A stretch of 64,000 bases of DNA, taken from Polytrichum commune. Lineage: Eukaryota > Streptophyta > Polytrichopsida > Polytrichales > Polytrichaceae. Under the pieces are notes generated by a model. That model worked only from the letters and a program-made list of their open reading frames with translations, ran no database searches and had not been told where the DNA came from. Each line of letters opens with the position of its first letter. Within the stretch, counting starts at the first letter, position 1. Positions 43,370-56,240 of the stretch are shown here, one piece after another. Location: contig OX485803.1 of NCBI GenBank assembly GCA_950295325.1, forward strand, positions 3,970,001-4,034,000. The letters run 5' to 3'. A program made the position numbers and the translations under genes.

Positions 43370-44699
43370 GGCGCGTAATCACCTCAGGTTCTCGGCATAA
43401 TGAAAAGTCACATCCGTACCTACCATTTGTTCTTTGATTTTATCGTAGTCGATTCTAACCAATTTAGTGATGATTTTTTTGATGCCCGTTTGTTCAGAGT
43501 CTCACCTATTAAACTAATATCTCTTCTAAAGTTCTTCAACGGATTACATCAGTTATTTCTAAATTCCTATGTACCACCATGATAAAATTAATTAAATCCT
43601 TCATAGTCCATTGTGAATATTGGTTGTATATGGAATATTATATTGACTTGTTGGAGAGCTTCTATGATAACTTCATGTAAGGTTTGGTATTAATGTTTGC
43701 ATTATTCTTCACACACAATTGATGTTTGATTGACACATGTATTTGAATAAATTTTATTGTATTATATTGGTAAAAATTGTTAAGATATTTTTTGGTATTT
43801 TTTCTTGGGTGTGTGGACATGTTTTGTAGATGGAATAATTAAACCATTGTAAATCAAGGTAGATTTGTTTTATTGAAAAATGCTATTTATTTGGTGTCCT
43901 CATGTATTAAAACTTCCAGCTCTAGTCGGAATATAATTTTGGTGGCTAGAGATCTTGCTAAGCTTGGTGTGTGAGTTTGTGGAGGTTGAGAGTGCCACTA
44001 TATTTTGTGTCTATATATTTGGTAAGACCTTGGTTGAATTTTCCTAATTGGCCTCTGTCATTTTTTTATTTTATTTTTTGTGGCAATTAATGGCGGTTTG
44101 TTTGGCAGTTCTTTTTTGACACTATATTGTTAATTCATTATTGAATGTCATCAAATTGTTTAGATGGGACTAAGTTGGGTTCGTGATGTCTCGTGTACAA
44201 TTACAAAATAAATTCCAAAATAATCAATCAATAAATTTGATATTGATATCGGCACATGAATTTTAGAAGGCAAAACGTTTGAGCTAATCTCAAGGACGTG
44301 ACATAACCATTTTTTTATAATATCTAAACTGCAATGTGTAAAAAATTTACTTTTATGTGGGTTAGAGACGATTGAATGAACATTTTTGTACTTGGGCTCG
44401 ATGATAAAGCTACCAAATTATAGAAAGAGAAAATATTAAAGGAAAATATGCAATAGAATTATACAAATACATATAATAAGTACATATATATGTACATACA
44501 TACATATGAATGAATGAATCCTAATGGCTAAAAGTCCAACGGCAAACAACTTTATCCCATATAACCTTGGAATACACTATGTTGTTTGTCTTGACATTGT
44601 ATTGTCACTAGGATGAAGAACGGTATTTTCATTTGAAGCATTAGCAATGCAATATGTAATTAATGATGACTATAAACATGCATTGCTATATCCAAACCC
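43370..44699. other. AT-rich stretch, no gene seen
   Basis: No recognisable coding region, repeat or terminal structure. Only a TACATA-rich patch near 44465-44510 stands out. Confidence 0.5.
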
Positions 44700-45447
44700 A
44701 CTCCTTACAAAAATTGTCCCTGCATAGTCATAGCAAATGCTAGCCCCATTGGAAATTGGTAATATGTCAGTTGCAAAGGCAATTTGGCCGATAAAAAGGA
44801 CAAGAAAATGAGGGGAATGATAGTAACATGCTCTTGGCAAATGGACCTAAAATCATACATGCATTGAACGCCTAATTGGCGGTTCTCGTGAGAATCATGC
44901 ATGAGTTGTTACTTAATTATATTTCGGGCCCAAATTTTTGAGATCCAAGGTGGCCATTGGTATGCCACAAATATCAAGATTATTCAAGCATTTAGTAGGA
45001 TGAGCAATACGTATGTCCACTCTAAGCTTCATTTGATTAAAATCAACTATGTCAAAACTCAATATTTTACTTATAATTGTTTTCAAATTTTTTTGGTTGT
45101 TGAGAATGTCGAGGACAATGAGGACAAAGAGGACAATGCCATTGTATACTTGCTCACTAAGCATGTCAAAAGAAGGTGTTATTTGTATACATCATTGCAA
45201 TGCAAGGTGATGCCGTCATCTTCGACAATTGAGCCGACTCCCATCCCCAATAGCCAAGCAAGAAAACCCCTATCATTGGTTGTAGCATATATATCTTTAG
45301 TTTCAAAATCCTTGCTCTGGCCCATATGAAGGACATATGCATGCATGCTCCTACTATTTGACCCATGGTCCCTCTTGGAACAATGGGCATGATTTGAGAA
45401 AAATCCCCTTCAAACACCAATATGACACATCCAAATGGTGTGACCAT
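44700..45447 (-). pseudogene. Helitron PIF1-like helicase fragment
   Basis: FEGDFSQIMPIVPRGTMGQI and ARILKLKIYML match the GGDFRQ-type motif II-III stretch of Helitron PIF1 helicases. Near the end KLPLQLTYYQFPMGLAFAMT matches the QFP..LAFAMTI..SQGQ motif before helicase motif VI. Stops and shifts separate the pieces, and the Walker A region is not seen. Confidence 0.75.
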
Positions 45448-45849
45448 CTCAAATGCCTCTCAAGGTTATGTCAACAACCTTGGGACAATGACAAGTTGCA
45501 TGGGCACCTTATTCCAAATTACCAAATGAGCAATTCACAACATTGTTGCATATTCAGATTTTCTATTTATGCTGCCAATAAACACGGGATTAACTGTAAA
45601 GGTTATTTTGAATGTCAAATGAGTGGTGATGCCACATCAAGCAGTAATGCAACTAGTCTAGAAGAACCACATGAATAATTATTTTTCTCTTGTTTCATAA
45701 TGTCACCGATATTGTGTTGCAAAGATAAAATCTCCTTGGTTTGCATGTCTGCTTACAAAATACATAGCACTAGTAGCTTGTGATACGAAATCCAAAATGG
45801 TTTCATATGCAAGGTGTTCATTGACATTCAATTTAGGTACATTGTTTGT

Positions 45850-46980
45850 CACAAGAGCACAAAGTTCGTTATGATGCTAGGCCAACTGCACATTTGCATA
45901 ACAATTACCTTCGTTAACAGTTCCAATCGACATGTCGGAGAGGCATCGAAGGAATATTGGAATTTTTTTTTGCCATACCTATAGCATAGCACTCCATCAA
46001 ATGAATAGTCGTTAAAAATATTAAACTTCATTGTTAGAGGGAGTAATAATGGTATGTTGTACCCATAGTTGATAGCCATGTCATCGCAAAGACTGGTGCA
46101 AAATTCTTCCTATAATACTTCTAGGTGGGTGGGATGACAATCATACAATATGAATGCAAAATATACTCCAAAGTGAAGATCCCATATGCATATCCAAAGC
46201 TTCTTTTAGACATTGAATCCATCAACCATCGTTTGCCAACAAGCACAAAGCTATTCTATGGTTGTAGAGGATTGTGCACTACACAAAGATCATCGCAAGA
46301 AACATGGTCCAATTCAATGCTTAATTGCAATCAAAGATAGAAAATGCTCACCCTCATAAAGGCTCACAAAATAGATCCTACATGTAGCAAAACCTCTTAA
46401 TTGTGGCCTTTGTAAATATACAAGTGAATATATCTAACAACTTGGACATATGCGCGAACCTCGGTGTTGATGTGGATCATGCATGGATTGTAGGGGACCA
46501 CATGGTTGTTATTGAAGAATAGACCATACTTCTCGATGTTTCTCGAAACTCCATCCATCCACTCTACGTCAATTTATTAGGTAGCCCTCTGCATCTATGG
46601 TGGTATATTCATGAAATGGCTTCCAAAAATGTTTCTTACATTGGCCATATGCATCAAATCACCTCCCGGTTGCAAAGACCATGAACCATGTGGTTGAGAA
46701 TTATGGTGCAGGAGGGAGTCTGTGTGCTCGTTTGGACACTTGGCATAAAAAATATGATCCACTTTTGTTGGCTCACAAATTTTATCGCATGGTGCAAGAA
46801 ATGCCAAGAAATGCATATGGGGCAACATGATGTAAGCATGTGCAACGAACTTCCAAGCTATGACACCTCAACAATGTCTCATAATAAAGCATGTCGTTTT
46901 AGTCCAAACAAGTGCCCCACAATATATGGTCGATCAACAACAATTTGCCCTAGAATGAGAGCCTCTTGAATTTCACACTA
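45850..46980 (-). pseudogene. Helitron Rep (rolling-circle nickase) fragment
   Basis: RPYIVGHLFGLKRHALL, then LPHMHFLAFL (the HxH metal-binding motif of Rep) and, in a shifted frame, HMVHGLCN. Further along the - strand NNHVVPYNPCM, INTEVRAYVQVVRYIHLYIY and KGHN match the VVPYNP...KYLFKYIYKGHD block. Multiple frameshifts are present. The catalytic two-Tyr region was not located. Confidence 0.7.
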
Positions 46981-47227
46981 TTTAGGTTTGTCATAGTGCC
47001 AAGAACATGGAGATGTTGGCAAAAGATGGTAACAACCATTGAGTCTTGAAACAAATTGAACATGTTGAGGGAGCTATCTATGTGCAAAAGAGGAAAAAAT
47101 ACTGGCCTACCACTCCATGGAGATCAACATCGCCGTGGACATCATTCTCATCTTCATCTTCAAGTCCAAGATAGAGATCATCACAAAGCTCAAACCGATT
47201 GTGCCTAAACTATTCCAAACAAATTTA

Positions 47228-47520
47228 CTTTGTTGACACCTAAGTGTTTACTAGGAATTGGTGGAGTAACTTGTCGCGCACCTCTCTATGAGGAGTGCCC
47301 GAAACACCATGGGCATAAGGGGGACCCCGGAGTGACACCTCAGACTTGTGGCGCTGTTGGTGAGAGGGCCCAAGTGATCCTAGTGTGGGTGAGTCCCGAA
47401 TGCAAGTGTAGGAGGGCTGGTCCCCCTCCTATGGGCTAAAAGGTCCGCAGTATGGGGAGTTAACCATTAGCATGGCGGAATGCAAAGGGTTAGCGCTCGT
47501 GACCCTTGTTAGAATTAAAA
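47228..47520. other. GC-rich insert of unknown type within the Helitron relic
   Basis: This stretch is much richer in G and C than its AT-rich surroundings. It contains GAGGAGTGCCCGAAACACC, GGGGGACCCCGGAGTG and GGCGGAATGCAAAGGGTTAG. It interrupts the space between the Helitron N-terminal part and Rep. The one open frame (47230-47439) has no recognised domain. It could be a short retroelement insertion. Confidence 0.35.
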
Positions 47521-47599
47521 AATGACCAAGATTGCTAAGGAGCACTAGCAAGGGTTGCGACATAACTTGTCTACTTGCAAAGTGCTTGAGAAATCTGCA

Positions 47600-48435
47600 T
47601 TGCATGGAAACATCCTATACGCAAAATATTATTCTTGGCTCAATCATTGCTGCCACCCAAGCTCTAAATAGGGAAGAAAAAAAACACATAACGCAAGGAC
47701 AAATATACATGATGTTACTTGTTAATGGGCTCCAAATGATGCTCGGCACCACATAGATGCAGCACCACATCACGCATACCTTGTAGAACATCACCATCTC
47801 TAGGAAAGAGAACAACAATCTCTTCGTTTGTGGGAAGTTTTACGATCCAAGTGAGCCTCAAAGCACAAATGAGCAACGACATCTGGAATTAAGGCACCCT
47901 AACAACGTTCCAACTCTCTAACTCTCTTGTGTGCTTGCTTGTAATGTGCATAAAAAGCATGGTAATTGCTCGATATCTTTCAGAGTTTTATTATTGTAGA
48001 TTGCAACAATCATGTTATTTTGCATTCTCAATGTGGTTACCTCTTTTGCAACAATGATATACAATTGGGGCTAACCAGGAGACACTCTAAGATTTGGTAA
48101 CAAAGATCCATAAAGGTGTTCAATTCTTCCTAGAACTTAAAGCATGAGGTCTAGGACCACCAACATGTGTAATTCCAACTAAAGTGCCAATAGTGGTGAA
48201 GGCACCCACTACATGTACATTCAAATATTTTGTTGGAATTGTTGGAATGCATGTTGTCTGCGTCAAAGAAATGATAAAGACGATATGGAGGTTCTTGCAA
48301 AAGCGGCATAGAAAGCTTCCCATGTCACCAACAATCTCAAACTTTGGATTGTGCACAGAGGAAGCACAAACACGCTTGTTGAGCCAAAATAATGCTCCAC
48401 AATGCACTCAACTCATATTCATGTGGACTATGTAG
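47600..48435 (-). pseudogene. Helitron N-terminal region fragment
   Basis: CGALFWLNKRVCASSVHNPK resembles the zinc-type N-terminus of Helitron proteins. FTTIGTLVG follows at the expected distance as a counterpart of the AFTSLG motif. Farther down, HHLEPINK and YLSLRYVFF resemble the YDPLHYVLLFP block. Decayed but collinear with Rep and helicase. Confidence 0.55.
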
Positions 48436-48789
48436 TGTGGAAGCACGTCCACATATTATGGAGCACCTCAACATTGGTCACAGTCCTCAACATGATGAGC
48501 ATGTTTCCTAGCCAATTGCAAACCATTAATTTTTTTTTGTGCTAAGCAACTTGTTGAGCACAATACCCAAAATTGTTTTTTTTTTTTTTTTTGGTCAAAC
48601 CTTGGTATCCTCTGTAGTACATTCAAACCAACTCTCAACTAGTCATTTTTTTGCAAACCAAAGCGTCTTCCGAGGCTTGTGCAACGCAATGACTTTCAAG
48701 ATGTCATTTGTGAACCTCAACATCTTGCACAACTTGTGCAACACAATGAGTTACAAGACGTTGTTCCCAAACTCCAATGCCATATGCAA

Positions 48790-49375
48790 CATATGCAAAT
48801 TGACCTTACGCCAACTAATGTTTTTGAATTTCCACATTTTTAGCAATCGCGTTTGCAACCTAGTCATCCAAACCATTGCTTGCAAACTTTGACATCCTCA
48901 TTTGTTTGTTAAGCTCAATGATTGGCAAACCCAAATTGTTGAATTTTTACACTTGCATTTGCATATGCATATGAAAGGCATTTGCATATGCAAATTGACC
49001 TTACGCCAACTAATGTTTTTGAATTTCCACATTTTTAGCAAGTGCGTTTGCAACCTAGTCATCCAAACCATTGCTTGCAAACTTTGACATCCTCATTTGC
49101 TTGTTAAGCTCAATGATTGGCAAACCCAAATTGTTGAATTTTTACACTTGCATTTGCATATGCATATGAAAGGCATTTGCATATGCAAATTGACCTTACG
49201 CCAACTAATGTTTTTGAATTTCCACATTTTTAGCAAGTGCGTTTGCAACCTAGTCATCCAAACCATTGCTTGCAAACTTTGACATCCTCATTTGTTTGTT
49301 AAGCTCAATGATTGGCAAACCCAAATTGTTGAATTTTTACACTTGCATTTGCATATGCATATGAAAGGCTAATTT
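48790..49375. repeat. 195-bp tandem repeat, about 3 copies
   Basis: The unit starting near TGCAAATTGACCTTACGCC repeats at 195-bp spacing (for example 48902, 49097, 49292) with only a few substitutions. Each unit contains self-complementary TTTGCATATGC-type stretches. The near-identical 60-61 codon frames on both strands are repeat artefacts. 48435-48790 holds no supported gene. Confidence 0.93.
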
Positions 49376-49389
49376 CTTGAAATTCAACA

Positions 49390-50760
49390 TTGTCATGCTC
49401 CCACACAGATATGGCATTGCTAGAAAATGTTTATTGGTTTCGGACCACCACCACCACCACGTTGCCCATTGTATATAGATGGGTATTGTGTTGATTTTGC
49501 CAATTAGTGCCTAGGTTGGATGGGTTGCATTTTATTGCTTTGTGGTTGTTGTGAGAACATGCGGAGTTGTTTTTCCAAATTTGTTGTTGTCTCAGGAAGG
49601 AGCCTCCTTGTAGTTGGTTATGGTGTGTGAGGGGTAGTGAGGGTGGTACCATGCATGTTTTGGTCTATGCATAAGTTGAGATTGTTCATAATAGTTTGGC
49701 AATCCTCTTGAGCTTCTTCCCATTCTTGAGTAGTGAGTGATTGGTTCAATGTTTTAAAGAGGCTTATTATGTTGGGTTGGTTTCTTTCTTGAAATATAGT
49801 GATTAGATTTTGGAGGTTTGCTTTGGGGATTGGGTATGAGATGTTTTTAGTGGGATAATTGGTGGTGGGCTTTGGAAATGATATTCTTTATGCCCCAATT
49901 GAGGCAAATTGGATAGGGGTTGGAATTTTGGGTAAAGGTTGTTTTAGTGTTAAATGTCGGTGTGGTGAGTTGGTTTATATAGAAGCCATTGATAATCTTG
50001 ATTAATGTGTAGTTGTGTCCTTCTTGTCTAGAGCATTCAGTGCAGTTTCTTTTTGGGTGTAAACTAATGTTGGATTTGAAGGTGCACCATTCTAGGTATG
50101 TTATTGTTGGGGATTGCGTGGTGTCTTGTTGGGTTCTTCCTTGAAGGAGGATGTCCTATGTCGATGTAGCCGTTTAAGAATACAATGGATGTTGGGTATT
50201 TATTTATTGTGGCTTTGATTAGTGCTTTGATGTTTTGAATTAGATGGAGGTCTTCAAGGTGGGAGGACATATACATGTCCAAAAGTATTATGGGTTGTAA
50301 TGATTTGTTTCGAATTTGGATGAGTTTTAAGTATGGGGATAGTTTTAGTGGTGTGTTGTGTTTTGACACAATTCTTTTGTGTGTATGGATTTGTGGATCA
50401 TGGTCAATAGGCCTCTTTGGTTAGAAGTAATGAGGTAGAGTATCTCCGCATGCATGTATTTAAGTCCTTTGTATTATTGTAGGGAATTGATTTGGTAGTT
50501 AGGGAATTTGACATCAATGTACTTTGTTGAGTTACATTTTTGGAGTTTTGTTTCTTGGATGTTTATGGTTTTGGGAGGTGTGGGGCAAACTTGGACCATG
50601 TTGATGAGGCACATGAGGCTTGAACCAATGTAGCATGCGCTCCATGTGAAACTTGTGAAGGTGTTGACGGTGGGGTTTGTAGTCTTAGGATAAAAGCTGG
50701 GGGGGGGGGGTGTTGTTGGGATAAGTTGCTTTGGTGTCAATGCCTTCGATGAGTTCTTTG
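49390..50760 (-). pseudogene. LINE endonuclease-region fragment
   Basis: On the - strand TINIQETKLQKCNSTKYIDV parallels AIIHIQETKLTANKSTKYIQ of the large LINE. LSPYLKLIQIRNKSL and DMYMSSHLEDLHLI parallel its ISPYLQIIKINNHPL and HMYMPTHLEDIHLI. Farther down, a Gln/Asn-rich stretch matches the post-endonuclease linker. No reverse transcriptase follows, so this is a truncated, shifted copy of the same family. Confidence 0.7.
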
Positions 50761-51874
50761 TTTTTGATGAGTTATTTGATGAGGCTTCTTGAAATGAAGG
50801 ATAGGGTGCGGATGTCTATCTATTATCCTTTAAAGGTATTGTTATTGATGGGTATGAAGGTTATTTTTAGTTGTTGGTGGTTATGAGGTGGTAGACGATA
50901 TATATGTGGTGTGGGTTGTTGGGCCTATGTATTGTTAGGGGGTCATTTGATATGTATTGCAGTCTTCTTATTATTGTGAGACATCAAGGATCAATTATTG
51001 ATGCGGATATGCATGCAATAGGCATGTGGAAGAGGTTACAACCATATGGCAAGGTGGGGATAAGATACTATCTCCAAAAACAACAAGCATGTCATTTTCA
51101 ATGAGGATAGTTTGGTAATATGTTGCATAGCAAGAGGCTATATGTAGGATAGGAAGATAGGCAATAGACTTGAATACACAATTCAATGTTTGTTTCCAGC
51201 TAATAGCCAATGACCATGTTAGCACTACCACATGTGGTAGAGGTAGCAACGAGTTATTGCAATGTGGGTAGACTGAAACTAACACCCTTGATTTTGAAGT
51301 AGTTTTGTTTGGATATGAGAAGTATGCAAAGTTGGGATGTGAGTCAATATGTATATGGGTGTCTATATGTGAGAAAGGGAAAGAAGATGAAGTATATGCG
51401 AGTCATAACAAAGGAAAGAATGATCAATGCTTGGTGGTGGGGAAGTATGAACAACAAGTGAATGATGCATGAAGGATGTGCGATGACATAAACTATAATC
51501 CAAAGTTGAATGAAGTCAAGAAGTAATAGCCAATAGAACGTGAGCAAGTGATAAAGGGAATAGACTCCAAGACATGAATAAACCCAAAAGGCTATAAGCA
51601 TATGTCGCACAGATGATTGCATGAACATGATTTAGCTAGAGACAAATAGAGATAAGAGGGTTAGATGCTAAGAGGCAATAGCCTAAGATTGACATGAAAG
51701 CAATAGGATGAGTAAGAGTGGAAGACTCTGAACCTATCAGGTTTTCATAACAATGCAAAATGCAAAGATAAACTTGTGTGGAATAAAGAGGAAGCCAAAT
51801 AGCTTTATCCTAAGAGATATTGCACATACAATAAGTGGTCATAGCCAAAGAGAATTCAATAGCCTAAGAGAGGT
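50760..51874. other. No gene recognised
   Basis: Several - strand frames of 90-100 codons (51285-50995, 51628-51344) are open but hydrophobic and unrecognised. The upper part may be diverged LINE or Helitron sequence. Position 51870-51874 is the GAGGT target copy of the copia element. Confidence 0.4.
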
Positions 51875-52066
51875 TATTGGGATATGAGAGGAAGAAGCAA
51901 AGAGATCAGCGTGGAAGCAAGAACACAATACACAAGGATTGCATACAATGGAGAAAGAGGATTAGCTCTTCCCCTTATGCCTTTATTTATATGTGTAGGT
52001 TAGGACCAGCCTTGACAACCCATATGGGACAATGTCACCAATGCAACCTAACACTACCTTCCAATA
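51875..52066 (-). repeat. 3' LTR of the copia element
   Basis: 192 bp. The polyprotein frame ends at a TAG (52056-52054) 13 bp inside this LTR. The purine-rich AAAGTGGAAG (- strand) immediately before it is the likely polypurine tract. Confidence 0.93.
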
Positions 52067-55000
52067 CTTCCACTTTGCGAGGTGGCATTGTACTCCAACC
52101 CCATTATTTCACTTAACATCTCATGCCTATCCCTCGCTAAAGCCTTTGTAAGAATATCCGCTACCATATATTGCGTTGGACAATATTCTAGCTCTACAAC
52201 ATTGTTTTCAATTTTCTCTCTAATAAAATGATGTTGCACATCTATATGTTTTGACCTATCATGGTTGGTTGGGTTCTTAGCTAATGCCATAGAACCTTGG
52301 TTGTCGCACATCATGGTTGTCGCCTCCTCTTGTGCACAACCTATATCCTCCATTAGTTGCCTTAGCCAAATGGCCTCCATCGTGCATCGGTTCATGGCCA
52401 TGTATTCCGCCTCCATTGTGGATTGAGCCACCGTTTGTTGTCGTTTGCTATTCCACGTCACGGCCCCGTTTCCAACGAAGAAAACGTATCCGGAGGTAGA
52501 CCTTCGGTTCTCCACATCGCCGGCCCAATCCGCATCCGAATAACCTTTAAGGTTTATATGTTGTCCTCCAATGCGCAACCTCATATCAATGGTGCCTTTC
52601 AAGTATCGCATAATTCGTTTCACAGCCATCCAATGCATCGGACCCGGTTTCGACATAAACCGACTTACCACGCTTACCGCAAATGCGATGTCCGGTCTTG
52701 TGGCCGCCATTGCGTACATCAAGGACCCCACTGCCCTTTGGTACGGAATGTCCTTCATTTTGTGTGAATGCTCCTCGTATTCCTCCTCTGAAAGCTTCGC
52801 CAATGAGGTCTTGGTGTCGAGCGGGGTTGAGATGGGCTTGTAATCACTCATGCCGAATCGCTCCAAAATGGTTTCGATGTAGCTTCGTTGATGCATGGTG
52901 ATGGTGCGCGTCCTCCTATCGCGCTCGAAATGGACTCCGAGGAAGAAATGCAACTCGCCGAGGTCACTCATCTCGAACTCCTTTTCGAGGCTAGATTTCA
53001 ACTCGTTGATCACGTCCACGTTGCTTGCCAAGATGATGAGGTCATCTACATATATGATTACAATCACAATGTAGTCGCAAGTTTATAGAACATACAACGA
53101 GTGGTCCGCATGGCTCCTCGTAAAGCCTCTATTCACAAAGAATATGTGAATGCACTCGTACTATGCTCGTCCGGATTGCTTCAATCCGTAGAGCGCTTTC
53201 TTCAACTTACACACGAGATGCTCGCGGCCCTTTTGGACAAACCCCTCCGGTTGCTCCATGTAGATGACCACGTGCAATTCGCCGTTCAAGAATGCGGTTT
53301 TGACGTCCATTTGATGCATTTCCAACCCCATGGCGGCCCCGATTGTGAGAATGACTCGTATGGTGTTGAATTTGACCACCGGTACAAATGTTTCGCCAAA
53401 ATCTACACCTTCCACTTGCGAGCACCCCTTGGCCACCAACCTTGCTTTGAAACGCACCACCACGCCGTTGGCATCCTTCTTCGTGCGAAACACCCACTTG
53501 CACTTCACGGCCTTGCGGCCCTTCGGCAATGGGGCCAACTCCCACGTGGCGTTGACTATGAGAGATTCATACTCCTCTTGCATAGCCGACTCCCACTTGC
53601 TCGCATCACTCGATTCAAATGTTTCTCTCAAGTTTCTAGGTTCCCCAATATTGCCATGTTTGCGTGCTCATTGTCTTGGGGTTGCGGAATGTGGTTCTTC
53701 CACCATTCCCCAAGAGGTTTACGTGGCCTATCCGGATACTTAGAATTGCCTATGGTCTCATTGCCATCTTGCGGTGGTGGAGGTGGTTTGGTTGCGGTTT
53801 TCTTACCATGGTCAAGTTTCGATGCCTCCGCGCTACGAGTGGATTTCGCGGCCGGTACTTCGGCCTCCGACTCGTCCTCAATGTTCGGCTCCTCCTCGTC
53901 CGGCTCCGAAATGTTGCCGCTCGCCTCCAACTCCTCCACTTCCGATTTAGGGGATATGTCCACCTTCACCGCCGGTACTTCATCAACTCTCCCACTTGGA
54001 CAATCCTCCAAATGCGTTTTGTCTTCGAAAAACACCACGTCCGGACTCTTGATGATTTTCTTCGTCTCCAAGCAAATGAGGCGATACGCCTTCGTGTCTT
54101 CGCAATATCCGAGGAATAAACACTTCACGTCCTTCGCATCCAACTTCGTTCGCCTTTGATCCGGCACCTTCGCGTAAGCCACACAACCGAAAACCCGCAT
54201 GTGCGAGACGTGCGTCATCCTCCCGCTCCACGCCTCCTCGGGTGTCATTCCTTCAACCGCCTTGGTTGGACACCGGTTGCGTACGTACGCCGCATTGCAC
54301 ACCGCCTCCGCCCAAAATTTATGGCCGAGGCGTTGGGCATGAATCATGGACCGTGCCATCTCCACAATGGTACGGTTGGCTCGCTCCGCCACGCCGTTTT
54401 GTTGCGGCGTGTAAGGTGAGGAGGTTTGCCGTGCAATGCCATGTTTGGTCAAGAAATCATCAAATGCCTTTGAAATGTATTCTCCCCCGTTATCCGACCT
54501 AAGAACCTTCACTACGTGCTCCAATTGCCTCTCCACCAAGGTTTTTCATTCTTTGAACCTTGCCAACACCTCCTTCTTGGACTTGAGCACGTACACCCAA
54601 ATCTTGCGTGAGAAATCGTCAATGAAGGTGAGAAAATACCTTGCGCCTCCAATGGACGCCGTTTTCATCGGCCCGCATACGTCGGAATGCACGAGCTCCA
54701 AGATCTTGGTGGCGCGGGTACCTTCATCCGTGGGGAATGGCCGCCTCGCTTATTTGCCCTCCACACATCCTTCGCATGCGAAGGAATGCGCATCGCCTTG
54801 CGCCACTCCCACGTCCATCCCGCTCACCATGCTTTGGAGCATTTTCACGCTATTGGCGTTGAGATGCCCCAACCTCTTGTGCCAAAGCTCCAAAGGATGC
54901 GAGTTGGCCTCGGAATGCGCCAAAGAACTCGTTTCGGGCCCATTCAACACGTTGGTGTCCAATTGGTACAAATTGGACTCCAACGACGCCACGGCCAACA

Positions 55001-56117
55001 TCTCGCCATTGCTCGCCCTCACCACGCATCCCAACGAGTTGAAATGCACTTTCAAACCCCTCGAGATGAGTTTGCTCACCGAAAGCAAGTTGGAATGCAT
55101 TTTCGGCACATGAAGCACGTCGTGCATTCTAATGCTCCGCACACGGCCTTTCACGCGTGTTTCCACTAGTATAGAGCCTTTGCCTACGGCCTCTACCATG
55201 CCGTTATCACCCATAAACACTTTGCGACCCGTGACGGGTTCGTAAGTGTAAAAAAAATGCTTATGTGGTGTCATGTGTTGCGAGGCCCCCGAATCCACGA
55301 TCCATCTAGTGGCGGACGTTTTAGACGCCCCATCTCTCGCTACAAATGCAAAATCATCACTCGCCCTTGCCATGTTTGCATTCACCTTGCGTTTCATTCG
55401 ACAATTACGAGCAATGTGGCCCAACTTACCACAATTGTAGCACCTCGGGCCGTCGCCGCGCCTCTCGTTGTTATCGAACGCTCGATGTTGGCGGGACAAT
55501 ATGGCCGCATCATCGCCTTGAGGCTCCTTCTCCTTCCTTTTGGACACCTCGTGCATGAGACGTGCGGTGATGAAGTCCAACGTGAGCTCCTTCATGGGGC
55601 GCGTCTCCAATGCGGTGATCAAATGCTCGAACGAAGGTGGTAGGCTATCGAGCAAGGTCATGACCACGTCCTCGTCCTTCATAGGCACCTCCAAGCATGT
55701 GAGTTGGTCCGCAAGAGATTTTACCTTGTTGATGTGCATGAGGATGTCGTCGCTCTCGTCCATCTTGATGGTGAAGAACTTGCGTTTTATGAACAAGATG
55801 TTGGACAAGCTTTTGGTTTTGTGGATGTTGCACAAGGTCTTCCACGCTTCCGCGGGTCCCTTGCATCCTTTGATGTGCGCCAACTCCTTGTCCACCAAGC
55901 TCATGGCAATGATGGCGAAGGCTTTCTTGTATCGTCGCTCGTACGCCTTCTTGACTTCGTCGCTCGCCGTAGAAGGTGGTGGCAACTCCGAACCATCCAC
56001 GATCTCCCAAAGATCTTTGGTGGACATGGCCATCTCCAATTTGAACTTATAGAGGTTGAAGTTCTCGCCACCGAACTTGTCAACCGATATAAGTCCATCG
56101 TTTTTACTAGAAGCCAT
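52054..56117 (-). pseudogene. Copia gag-pol polyprotein with premature stops
   Basis: ATG at 56117 (MASSKNDGLISVDKFGG). Gag has a UBN2-type core and the CCHC knuckle CYNCGKLGHIARNC. Protease has WIVDSGASQHMT, followed by LWHKRLGHLN (pre-integrase). The integrase core has HSDVCGP, LRSDNGGEY and NGVAERANRT. Reverse transcriptase has KARLVAKG, MDVKTAFLNGEL and IIYVDDLIIL (catalytic YVDD). RNase H has YSDADWAGD, ADILTKAL at the end. Stops occur at 54752-54750 (TAA), 54548-54546 (TGA), 53163-53161 (TAG) and 53085-53083 (TAA), with a shift near 53630. Dead as a protein source, though every domain is present. Confidence 0.92.
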
Positions 56118-56240
56118 TTTCAAACCGAATGCAAGCTCTCACTCACTCAATGTAGCCCAAGGGCTTAGAAACCCTCAAGGAAGTTAGAAATTGCCAAAAC
56201 AAAGAAAATGGACTTAATTTATCACCCAATGTTTTCCCAC

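Larger units (their letters stand above)
44700..48435 (-). mobile_element. Helitron relic (Rep-helicase), coding order preserved
   Basis: On the - strand the pieces appear in the order expected for a Helitron protein: N-terminal Cys/NPKF region (48407-48120), a segment before Rep (47818-47600), Rep nickase (about 46980-45850) and PIF1-type helicase (45447-44700). All are short broken frames. The 5'-TC and 3' CTRR hairpin ends were not found, so limits are approximate. Confidence 0.7.

Noticed and set aside
48539-49282. Repeated 60-61 codon ORFs with identical ends, plus a 117-codon ORF
   Set aside because: They are copies of the 195-bp tandem repeat read on both strands.
52317-56168. Long + strand ORFs, up to 352 codons, opposite the copia polyprotein
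   Set aside because: They are antisense shadows of the gag-pol frame, which has clear domains on the - strand.
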